In this document: positions 30,882 to 40,975 of the stretch, in pieces
How positions within the stretch are numbered: the first letter of the stretch is position 1
How the letters are laid out: each line of letters starts with the position of its first letter
Assembly (NCBI GenBank): GCA_028456385.1
Contig: JALNQF010000206.1
Coordinates: 1 to 64,000, forward strand
Source: Ophiosphaerella korrae
Lineage: Eukaryota > Ascomycota > Dothideomycetes > Pleosporales > Phaeosphaeriaceae
Reading direction: 5' to 3'
DNA: 64,000 nucleotides
The notes under the pieces: generated by a model
Seen by the model: only the letters and a program-made list of their open reading frames with translations
Told to the model about the DNA's origin: nothing
Databases searched by the model: none
Made by a program: the position numbers and the translations under genes

Positions 30882-33800
30882 AGCCAGGTTAGTCAGTCAA
30901 GTGAAGCATTGCAAGACACGAACAGTATAGGAGCAGGCTTTCAAAAGTTCTTTCCGGAAGGTTCCGTTCTTCTATTCTGCTCCAACATCCCGGTTTACTC
31001 AAGGATGGCATACTTAATTTCGAAATGAGCCCATAGTGCCAAATGAGGCGGGCAGGCCAGGTAGGCTTGTGTATGGGCACTGCGAGTAAGCGGCGTACCT
31101 ACATAGTAAGCTTGACCCGGCTGCTGAACATTCCAGCTAATTAGGAACACATGGTCCGTACGGTGGGCATTAATCACCAGAGTATTGCACGACTTGCCAT
31201 TTTGAAACTCAGAGGATCACTATCTGATGCAACATTATCTGCTTGTGTTTACCATTTGATGTGAACTATCAAGAGGCAGTTTAACACTTTGCTTGGCTGT
31301 GAGTTTAGTTTCTAGCATTAAGCCCAAGGAAACAATGTCTTCATCGACCTGTCGTTTCCGGGCTTCTTGAAAGCCACACTATCTCATCAAGCTCCATCAC
31401 TTAATAAGGGTCATCATGGCGCAAGCGTGCAATACAATGACCTCGCGAAGAAGAAATAAATCGCGGCGTCCTGACATTCTTTTGCGTTATTAACCAATCA
31501 AGGTAATAATGAGTGCATAAGTGCCACTCCCAGGTGCCATCCTTCGTCTCTCCCACAGCATCTACATAATCTCCTTGCTATGCACCAGGATGGACAAACA
31601 GAACGCAACAAGCTGTCCGGAAGAAGGCCCGAATTAGTTGTGTCGGCCTAAAGCGGTCAACGACGAAAATATAGTGGATGCCACGGCTCGTACCCCTTGT
31701 CCATGTTGACCATTTTCAGCATTTCTTCCGGGGCCCATGACGCCACGACAAGGGCTCCAGGGAGGCCAGCGAAGATCGATTTTGAAGATAGCCCATACCA
31801 ACGCCGAATGTGAGCGGCTGACCAAAAGAACCCCTGGGCTGCAACGCGGGCCACGTCTCAGATCAGCCGGAATGCGAGCTTGTCCCTCCTGTCAAGGCTA
31901 GGGGAGACATCGCGATCTTCACTGAATGGCTAGAAACCCTAACCGGATTATAATGTACCGCCCACTTGGTATGTCAGCGGTACGACTCCCGTGCAGCATC
32001 CTCATATGCCCGGAGTGCAAGTCACAATCTCTGCGCTTCTGGAAATATGAATAATGCAGGCAACTGCACGAACGGCGTGGGATGTGCCAACGGCTCAGAC
32101 TGTGCCTATTGTTTCAGATAACCTCGCGCTTTGAAGTCCACTCCTGCAGAACCGTTCACCTGTAGTGTGGCAAAAGCATATTCTGATCCATAGCGGAACT
32201 TGACCGAATCTCTCCTCGATGTTGATCTCTGAGCGCTAATGGGTGGTCCTTCACTTTACCATATCTCCACTCTTGGACTGTCTTGGACTCTTTGCCCGAT
32301 TTTAATTATTGTAACAAGTAGGAAAGCGTACTGGCGATCTCACTATGCCTACCCACGGATCAAGCTCTGGCACACGCCATGTTCATCCATCCTAGTGAAC
32401 CGAACTCACTAGGTACCGGTAACGGCCAACGTCCGGTTCCGCTTGCCACACGTTATGCCGTTGTCGTTTACCGTGGGCTCCACTGTTTGGCTGACTATCC
32501 CAATGCTTATTCGTGAACGTTGGACGACAAGGAGCTTAGCATCGATTCTACGGCAACCTCCAGGCCTATCGGCACCAATGTCTGGAGCCACGCGGTCTTG
32601 CGCCGGCAGCGCACTGCATCACACGAAGTCCCCTAGTCATGGTAGTTAATAGTGAGTGTTCGATATTGAACACCACAGTTGTGTGTATTTTAGGATGCAA
32701 AAACCCGGCTGGCTGGATCGTGTCTTCTCCTTCTTCAGCATCTCACTACTTTACACAGAAACGAGGAAATGTGAAGTCAAAGTGGCGCTCTACGCGGCAA
32801 CCAAGGGCCCTTGCGCCGTAATATCGTACGACAAGCGCAGGTGGCTTTCACTTCTACCGGGGCGATTCCACCACTAGCTGTCGAAAGAGCGATCCGATGC
32901 TTTCATAGTGTCAAAAGGTTGCGATCGGTGCAGATCAGTGCTAGTTGAGATTTACATTGACGATTCATAACAGTTTCGAACATGATACGGTCACTTAAAG
33001 ACGGCTCACCATATGTATCTGAACAGTTAGATAGTTTAGCAGTGTCTCCTGTCATGCGCGTCAACTCCTACCATTCACATACGCGTGTCACGTACTAAGA
33101 TCTAATCTTTCAGTGATTGGGATTGGGATTGCCGCACCTGACCGGGGCTTTTCCTCCATTGGCGATACTACAGCAGAAAGTCGCGAGTCGACAGGCGTGA
33201 CACCACCACTGTAGCCACAGATGAATCAAAATGACAATCGGGTGAACTACGGCAAGTCATCTTGTGATCCTCTAAAAAGATCCGGCCATACGGGAGGAAT
33301 CAATACAAGCCCCTGCGGAGATGTTAAACCTAAATAACTGCATTCGCGCTGCACTGCACAGTCGTCACACCCGCTGGGGTGAAATGATAGCCTTAGTCTG
33401 TGACGGCATGACAGCGCTTGGTTACAGAATAATGGAACAGCAAAGCATGCTTGAACCATGCAGGGGGGGACAGATAGTCTACCACTTTCTTCGGAGCCAC
33501 TCCATTGAACGCCGAACAACTTTAAATAAGGCAAGGGGTGATGATGGATAAGCCACAAGCCCGAATCCGATGCACCTAAGGCGGACCTCTCTCACAGATT
33601 GGACGTCAGAAGTCACGCAACCTGGGTACCGGGAGCATCTCTCCCACATGGTGTGCCAACCTATGCGGCACTCTATCGAAAACCCAATCTTTAGCAGCTT
33701 ATGGTCAGAGCTTTACACGCGAGCACAGCACTACAGCAGGGGCTTATGCAGGCGAGGGATAAGACATTACCATTATGATCCTCGTGATGGCAAGCTGAGC

Positions 33801-36800
33801 GCTTGGTGGACTGTGGGGAGCCATGCTCCGATCTCTATGTCATCCCAATTTGGTTCTGGTAAGTATTTCAATAATTCAGCATTGTTTCATAACATCACCC
33901 ACCGGTCGCAGCAAACGTGGACAGAGGTTGCGACATGACGATCCACTGCTCCTGAAGGATGGGCTACCTAACGGCTATCGTTACAACCCTGCTATTCGGG
34001 CCTTGGACACTTGCCATGGTACGGAATCGCCGATGCATGCCTATAGCAGTGAAGACCATGACAACACACGATTGTTTCTTGTGCCAGCTCCCTAACTTGT
34101 CCCAGTCTTGATGAGGGTACACATTCAGACACGGAGTTTGATCTTGTTAGATCCCACGGGAGATCAAGTGCACCATTGTTGCGAAAAGACCTGTACAATG
34201 GGTCTCAATAGGTGGAATATTGCTTACCCTTCGTAACGCTCCTTCCCGCGTTCCCTCCCAATATCTGCTCATCTTATCATCAACCCGTCCTTCGAGAAAC
34301 GCAACCAATCTGCATCCACACACATGGAGTCGATCTCTCCCCACGCGAGATGACGTCCTCCAATATCTTTTGCTCCTCGCGTAACAGCCTAAATGCAACC
34401 CCAACACAACGCATGGTCTATATTGCGGCAACGGCGCGCTATCAATAACAGCTTATAGTTGGATTATATTATCATTGGGCGAATAATGTTTATGCAATTT
34501 CACAACCCATTATGCTGCGGGTGATCGCTGGTACAACATGCATCCCAGCGCTGATCGCGTGGGCACAGCGGTAGGCTGTGCATGCTACACAAGTCGTTTC
34601 CGTCGTTGGCCTTCATGCTACTGCCTGCCGTTGGGCGTCGTGTAGAGCGGAGTGCGGGCCGCCAGGCAAGAAGCTGCACAGCACCAGTCTCACGTCAGAG
34701 TCACATCCGAGACCTCAAGCTGTAGACAACACCCAACATCGGCAGTACTTGACAGTCTGCGGTATGATCGCCGACTTGGGGTCAGTGACAACTGGCTGCC
34801 ATGCCCTGAGGGATGGTAAGCAATATACCCAGGGATTAATGCTATCGATAATACTACCGGCAATACTAACATCTAAGCGCGGGTGCAAGTCTGGAGGCGA
34901 ACCGGACAATGTGACCTAAATGCATCCTACGGCTTTCTTCAAATAATCCTTCAAGCCACAAAACCGAATCGATAACTGACATATGCAGCCTTGTGGATTA
35001 TCGGTCAATCGTTGCGGTCGAGGGTAAGCGATCTGCGAGCTTCGTTGAGGAACACATGCGACTGGTCATCTTCTTCAGGAGATGGTAAGCCTGGCGGTTA
35101 TATCTGCTAGTTTCTCGAGGCCGCGTAATAAATAGGCAAGTGAGGTTACAAATCAACGTCTAAGCAAAAGGCTAGCGATGGCGAGAATATAAACAGAAAA
35201 GTGTGCATCCACCCCTTGTATGGCTGACTAAGCTACCGCAATGAACTCCGAAAGGTCTGCCAACAAAAGAACAAAAAGATATAACAAGTGTCAAGAATTT
35301 TTGTCAAAAGCAACCGAGGCCGTTATTTACAGATCACATGCATAATGACAGTCCTTCTAGGCCTTGCACATCCCCCGATAATGTGGGCTCAATAGTTTTT
35401 GTTGTGCTAATAATGTCCGTTAGAATCTTAACTTAATTATAGCTCTAGTAACTTCGACAACACCCAATCGCTCAGCTTCAAGATCATACCAATAAACGTG
35501 GCCCGTCTATCAGATGCTGCACCATCCCCGCGCAAGCATGAAAAAGAATGCCGGTAGCGTCTAGGTATCCGGCTATTTGCTGCAGCTCAATAAACCAGCA
35601 CACTGAATCAGGCCTGGATTGTCATACAATTCTTTTGTCAACGGTTGCCCAATGTACAAAGATCAGGTCCTCGACTTGAACCATGGAGGGCTGTGGAGTT
35701 ATGCCTGGGTGTTACTAAGACTTCTTAGCGGTCTATATACATAATTGGTCACCCGCGCACATATGCGGTAGATGGCGTGCTTGGTTTCTCAATCCACGTT
35801 CTTAGTGTACTATTGTTACTTTCTAAATCCAAGGGCAGAGAGTCGAGCGTGTACGGCGAGTGGACGATGAGGTTCAAAAATGTGGTTTCATAGAGATGGA
35901 GTACCTAGCCATGTGATATTGATCCTAGGAACTCATAACATATATTTCGACTCGTAATTCCTTGATGGTTTGTTGCAAGTGGTCTCGTTTTCTTCCATGT
36001 CTAGAATAGTTTGATATCATTGAAGTGTTTCTTCACACGGTAGTTATTGAGCATATATTATTCCTATCACTGCGCCGTGGGTTGGTTAACACTTCGACAC
36101 GAGCAATACAAAGTTTCCAAGAACCCGCTATTTAAATGTCTTAGGTGAGAATAAGGGCGTACACGTGCTTAGCTAAATATTGCTGGTATCATGTCCGTTC
36201 AACTTTTCCTAAGCTACAACTCCGGTTTGGGGACTGTCCATATGCTGGTGATTACACTTTGTGAAGAGCCATCCATTTTGATGTATAGTGATGGCAGTGG
36301 TAGTGTGTCGGTGCCAGAGTTAGCCTACTTGTGGACGGCGCTCGGGGCGCCAGCCTTTCTTCTCTTTCGTGGGAAAGCTGGAATTGCAGAAGATGGCCTC
36401 AGAAGGGCTCGGTGAGTATGAACAATGAGAGTTGCTAGGTTTGTGCATATCTTACTCCGAGTTATAATATGCCAACTTGATTGAAATCTAGCACTCGGGC
36501 TGCACGCAGTGACCTGAGTCCAACTCGACTATAAAAAAACTCGGGCGGGTTTTGGCTCATTCTATCATCCCAATCTCTAACTATCTCATTTATTGTTAGC
36601 TGCACTCGAATGGTACTTAGGTAATTGGCAAGCTGGGTGACAGCGTTCTACACAATTACACAATCGTAATTTATATCTAGATTCTATTTTCCTGACTTGT
36701 TAGTTTCGACTGCTACATTCGCATCTGTGATCCAGAAAACCAAGCAAAACATGTTTGGTGAGTGTGACCTGCTGATGTCGGGAAGAATAAATTCACGTTG

Positions 36801-37160
36801 CTGACGATGTGAAGGTTGCATGCATCTTAGGTACGTAGATCTTGCCCACATGTATCTTTTACACTTTAATCTCCCCTTTGCCACTGCCAATGTCTTGTCC
36901 TTGTCTCTTGATTCACGAGGTTTGATTTCTTCCTGACACACTTTAATTGTGAACCGACAAAGCTCAGAACATCAATGATCGGCCAAGAGACGAACAACTA
37001 GTAGAGGTGGTCGGACTAGTCGATAGTGAAGGTTTTGGATAATCAACTACATGAACTCCTTATATCTTTATCATTCTGGGATGGTAGGGTTTCCTACATG
37101 TCACAAAAACGCCACACTATAACAGGCTCTCGTGTAAATCCTTATCTATCACACCTGTTC

Positions 37161-37925
37161 TCATAGCTCAATAGACTCCTGTTGACCTCCCATTCCAATC
37201 CAACTCTTCCATCCTGCCAGACTTTTCGTTTTCTCACCCGGCAATCGCACGCTGTCGATCTCCTTGGGCGTGACGCTCTGCCACTCTTTCAACGGGATCC
37301 ACCCAATGTATGCACGATCACCAAATCCGCCGATCCAGTACACCTCCTCAACCACCAACCTCACCCACTTAGACGTGTGTATCGGATTCCCAGGCAGCCA
37401 CCATGCCGCATCTGGGTGGTATTTGACATAGCAAGCCGGCACAAGCTGTTTCGCCACCTCTTCCAAGCTAATATCTTCAAGTCGACCTACGAGGCTGAAC
37501 CGTGGCAGCGATGCCGGACTACGCCACTTGGTATCCTGCGGGTGCCAGCGCAGGCTCAATGTTATGTTGGATCCGGCGTCCACGTTCTTGAATGACGTGG
37601 CGATTGTGATAGCGAGGATGGTCGGGTTTCCCGAGCTTGGCTCGCAATCGCCAAAGTAATCCATAAGCCCGATGGGCGCACCACCAACATCCGAGGGACG
37701 GTTCTCGGTGGCATGAGGGGTGCTGGGAAAGACGGTGGATAGCGTGCCAATGCTTTCTAGGCGGAGGATGCGACGCGCTTGGACGGCGGATTCGTGGACG
37801 GTGGGGATGGTGAAGGCATGATTTTCTTTAGAAGGAGGGTTTGTGAAGAGGCGTTGAGGCGATGGGAGGTTGAAGGCAGAGGTGGCGGAGATAAGGCTGA
37901 GCAGGGCTGTGGATTTGAGATACAT
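37161..37925 (-). CDS. Secreted CREG-like protein (FMN-binding split-barrel fold)
   Basis: Intronless, 254 residues. It begins with a signal peptide (MYLKSTALLSLISATSAF). The body matches the CREG/pyridoxamine-phosphate-oxidase-like family: SAVQARRILRLESIGTLSTV (helix and first strand), GAPIGLMDYFGDC, ITIATSFKNVDAGSNITLSL, RFSLVGRLEDIS, and a C-terminal CYVKYHPDAAWW followed by VYWIGGFGDRAYIGWIPLKE. In CREG proteins the flavin pocket is usually altered, and they act as secreted or lysosomal glycoproteins rather than oxidases. Fungal members are presumably secreted or vacuolar. It is divergent from RPS30, with a MITE-like element between them. Family call fairly sure; function in fungi unclear. 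Confidence 0.8.
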   Translation of the reverse strand: MYLKSTALLSLISATSAFNLPSPQRLFTNPPSKENHAFTIPTVHESAVQARRILRLESIGTLSTVFPSTPHATENRPSDVGGAPIGLMDYFGDCEPSSGNPTILAITIATSFKNVDAGSNITLSLRWHPQDTKWRSPASLPRFSLVGRLEDISLEEVAKQLVPACYVKYHPDAAWWLPGNPIHTSKWVRLVVEEVYWIGGFGDRAYIGWIPLKEWQSVTPKEIDSVRLPGEKTKSLAGWKSWIGMGGQQESIEL

Positions 37926-38426
37926 GGTGCTAAGGGACGTGTATCCGTACTGTGATAAGTGTGTGTGTGTGGTTAGTTAGTGGTGTTGATAGCCCACGAT
38001 AGCGACCGAGACCTGAGACGCTCCAGAACATCACACCACACAACGACGGGTATTTCCGGCCAAGGCTTACATATAGTTGGCCATAGAAGTCGATGCGAGT
38101 ATGCTTGTGAATAGGGCGTAGAATAGTCTACTGAATGTCGCCATGAGAGAAGCGATTTCGGGAATCATCTCTCACAGTGTTTGATGTCGCAGTTGTTGAT
38201 GTTCTTACTTTATCTTATCTGATTGATCAATGCCAAGACAGTGGTTCATTCCTTGATGCTCAATCTAAGATTTTGGCAACGAAGCGGTGGTTTACGTTGA
38301 TAATAGCATACCCAGTAGAGATCACGCATAGCGCAGACGAGAATTCTAGCTTCTTCGCTCAAGCTGTCGAATTATGAACACTAAATGGTCACAGATTGCG
38401 TGGTTGGCTTATCCATGAGAGGGTGC

Positions 38427-38688
38427 CACGCGGGTGAAAAAAAAAGCCGCACACCCAAAGTCCGTTTTAGGTGAGAACACTAGACCTCCTGTAGGCCTTA
38501 CTCAGCTTCGCGACCTCTCATCACAACAATGAAAAGATAATAAAGTCGAAATTTCAGATTTCAAGTATCTCTAGGATATCGACTCTCTTCCTATTAAAAA
38601 ATAAAAAATATTTTACCTACATGGAGAGCATAAGAAAGCGAGCAGAACGGTTACTTTTTGGGTGTGCGGCTTTTTTTTCACCCGCGTG
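38427..38688. mobile_element. MITE-like element, 262 bp, long terminal inverted repeats
   Basis: The left end reads CACGCGGGTG, nine A, then GCCGCACACCC and AAAGTCCG. The right end, read on the other strand, gives CACGCGGGTG, eight A, GCCGCACACCC and AAAAAGTAACCG. The near-perfect terminal inverted repeats are therefore about 35-44 bp. The bases GGTGC flank both sides (38422-38426 and 38689-38693), a likely 5-bp target-site duplication. The interior has no coding frame and an AT-rich right half. This is the structure of a non-autonomous DNA transposon. The superfamily is uncertain: the 5-bp duplication and CAC ends fit no common fungal group well. Confidence 0.85.
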
Positions 38689-38964
38689 GGTGCCAAGTTA
38701 GCATGATCATGTGACCTCGGTTAGCCGCTGCACCACACCTGCTCTGTCGAAATCAACCTCCCACTGCCGATAGAGTCATCGACACCAACGACCTCAACCG
38801 CAAACTGTACGTAGCCCACTCCACAAAATTGCCATCCAAACCTCAAGAATCCCTACGACAGCGAGAAATCATCCCGCGCACATAAGCCCTGCAAAAACAA
38901 ACCGCTAACCGGATTTTGCCACATAGAAGACAACTTACTCTTCACAAACCCATAAATTGCAATC

Positions 38965-39393
38965 ATGGGAAAGGTCCACGGATCCCTCGCTCGTGCCGGA
39001 AAGGTCAAGTCTCAGACTCGTACGTATAGTTCCTATTTTGAACGAGTGAAGGATAATAGCTAACATTTGGCAGCCAAGGTAAGCACAATTGCATCCATCG
39101 TCGCCATACCACGAGCGCAGCACACAGACTCAATATCGCGGCGACGGCGTAATATAGAGCTTGAGGAGATAAATACTACGATCAGGCCGGAGGCTGACAT
39201 ATTGGACATAGGTTGAGCCCCAGGAGAAGAAGAAGACCCCCAAGGGCCGCGCGAAGAAGAGGCTCACTTACACCCGCCGTTTCGTCAACGTCACCATGAC
39301 TGGCGGCAAGAGGAAGGTCAGTGATGACTCCTAAGCTACATTACAACTGTGTACTGACCCTGGATGTAGATGAACCCTAACCCCACCTCATAA
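38965..39393 (+). CDS. RPS30: 40S ribosomal protein S30 (eS30)
   Basis: Four exons: 38965-39019, 39074-39078, 39212-39316 and 39370-39393. The joined protein is 62 residues, the usual size for fungal eS30 made without a ubiquitin-like fusion. Sequence blocks: [18 protein letters not shown], then PK from the 5-nt exon, then [35 protein letters not shown] and MNPNPTS. The residues PKVE after SQT are conserved across eukaryotes, so the 5-nt exon (CCAAG) is needed; no alternative single intron restores them. It is a small-subunit ribosomal protein near the mRNA channel. The MITE-like element ends about 280 bases before the start codon. Confidence 0.95.
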
Positions 39394-39940
39394 GCCAATC
39401 TGTAAAAGGAGGGTGATTGGGACGATGAACTAAAGATTTTCGATTCATGGATTCGGGTTTCTCGGAATGGTTATGAACTCGGATCAGAGATAATGGAGAT
39501 CGCGATATAGATGGACGTAGCCACGGCGCGTCCCCTGCTGCGAGAGGATCCCACTTTGGCATGACGGGAGCATATCCATGGCGCAAATGTATATTCGGCT
39601 TTTTGCACAGCTGCATCACGAAATCTAGCTGTTTGTGTCTCAAACATTTGAAATGACGTGCATGTGCGTAGTCGTGATGGTGCTATTATCTTGATAAAGC
39701 TGACTTGTGAAACTGCTCTACCAATCTGTGTCTAGCATGCTTAGCAGCCTTGCATACCTTTAAATACACTAATACACAAGTACAGTCTATCGTAGCCGCG
39801 GGCTGGTATGCGCCTCTGCACCCTTGACTATGGCGGCTCAAGCGAGCCGGTCGCCTACGTCACCTCCGCATACCTACCTCATCACCACTCCAAAGCTATC
39901 GGAGCTCCAACATCAACGCACGCCTAACACCAGCAAAAAT
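39394..39940. other. Intergenic, promoter side of the Fmp46-like gene
   Basis: About 550 bases with no supported gene; an 88-codon minus frame here has no recognisable content. It holds the RPS30 3' flank and the promoter of the next gene. Confidence 0.5.
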
Positions 39941-40550
39941 ATGTTCAAAAGAATCTTTGGAGAGGTATGGAATGGTTGGGCGATATGACCCTTTGCAATT
40001 GACGCATCTATTGACACTGCTCAACAGCACGGCGCGAAGAATGTCGTGACACTCTTTCATAAGCCGAACAACCAGGCATCGACCCGCATCCTTACTCTTC
40101 TCAAGCAAGCAAATGCACAGTCGGTAGCCCACGCGACCGAAGATCAGGCCAGTTCGCATCAAGCGCAGAACAAGGCAGAGAGGACCGAGTTTGAGCTCGA
40201 AGTAACTGAAGCACCGCCAACCGCCGACCAGCTTAAGTCTATCTTGGAATATCTAGGTGGATCAGCGAGCCGGGTCGTGGAAGGAGCATCCGACCAGTCT
40301 GATGCGCTGAGGCGGCTCAAGGCGGACGGCAATTCGTTCCAGCGACCTCTGGTATGTCTTTGTTGGCTGCACACAAATGCCAATTACTAACTCGCACAGG
40401 TGGTGAATTGGAATCAAGGCAAGGCAGGTAAGTCTCCATGTGTAAGCCCTACTCCCGCTACGTGGTTAACGGTACGCAGTATCCGGAGCAAGCGAGTCTG
40501 AGATTCTGAAGTTGATCCAGTCAATCTCTAAGGAAGGCGACAAGGCTTGA
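39941..40550 (+). CDS. Fmp46-like mitochondrial thioredoxin-fold protein (DUF1687)
   Basis: Four exons, 39941-39964, 40028-40351, 40400-40427 and 40480-40550, 148 residues. The start MFKRIFGE and the first strand NVVTLFHKPNNQASTRILTL match the DUF1687/Fmp46 family of thioredoxin-like proteins found in fungal mitochondria. Further conserved segments are PTADQLKSILEYLGG, a mid-region helix, and the C-terminal RPLVVNWNQGKAVSGASESE followed by ILKLIQSIS. A CxxC pair is absent, as expected in the family. Yeast Fmp46 is annotated only as a putative redox protein, so the substrate is unknown. All splice phases close. Family fairly sure. Confidence 0.82.
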
Positions 40551-40975
40551 CTTCCGTGGCATCGCTCATCTCACTCTATCTGATCAATGTCTATGTAATA
40601 CGATTCTGTAAAGAATGTCTCCCCGTCTCCTTGCGCTGCGAATGATCTTACTGTTCACCAATCTCTTTCACCTCTACAAGCCCCACTAGCATGTAACTAC
40701 ACCCTGTGACGCGCGCGGGCAACCAGGATCAGCAATTATCTTGGCTCCTTTGACTCTATAATCTTTCCCATAATATCACCGTTCCTTTCACTTCGAGGAG
40801 TCCGTTTGCTCGAACTAAACTGCTGCCAAGGGATGCTCTTTCCTTCCCAGCACCCAAACATTTATGTTTGCTGCCCTACCTCTAATGCTCCCCACCCTAA
40901 TACCTCACCTTCCTCAACTTCGCGCCTCTGAGCCTTCCAATTCTCCTCACAAGTGGGTAGTGCCTCAGTTTTGTA
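40551..40975. promoter_or_regulatory. Promoter and 5' leader region of the large RRM gene
   Basis: 425 bases between two genes on the same strand. The half next to the start codon is C/T-rich on the plus strand, as in many highly expressed fungal promoters and leaders. No specific site is claimed. Confidence 0.45.

Larger units (their letters stand above)
27425..37160. other. Gene-poor stretch of about 9.7 kb upstream of the C2H2 gene
   Basis: The part next to the factor gene (about 27.4-29.3 kb) is GC-rich with CT-rich runs and a 20-bp tandem repeat; long frames there (such as a 397-codon one on the minus strand at 27702-28895) look like by-products of GC richness, and the DNA is more likely promoter and long 5' leader. 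From about 29.5 to 37.1 kb no frame resembles a protein and composition drifts to moderate AT, highest around 35.1-36.2 kb. A C15 run sits at 30867-30881. No tRNA, rRNA or clear transposon was found. Confidence 0.5.
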
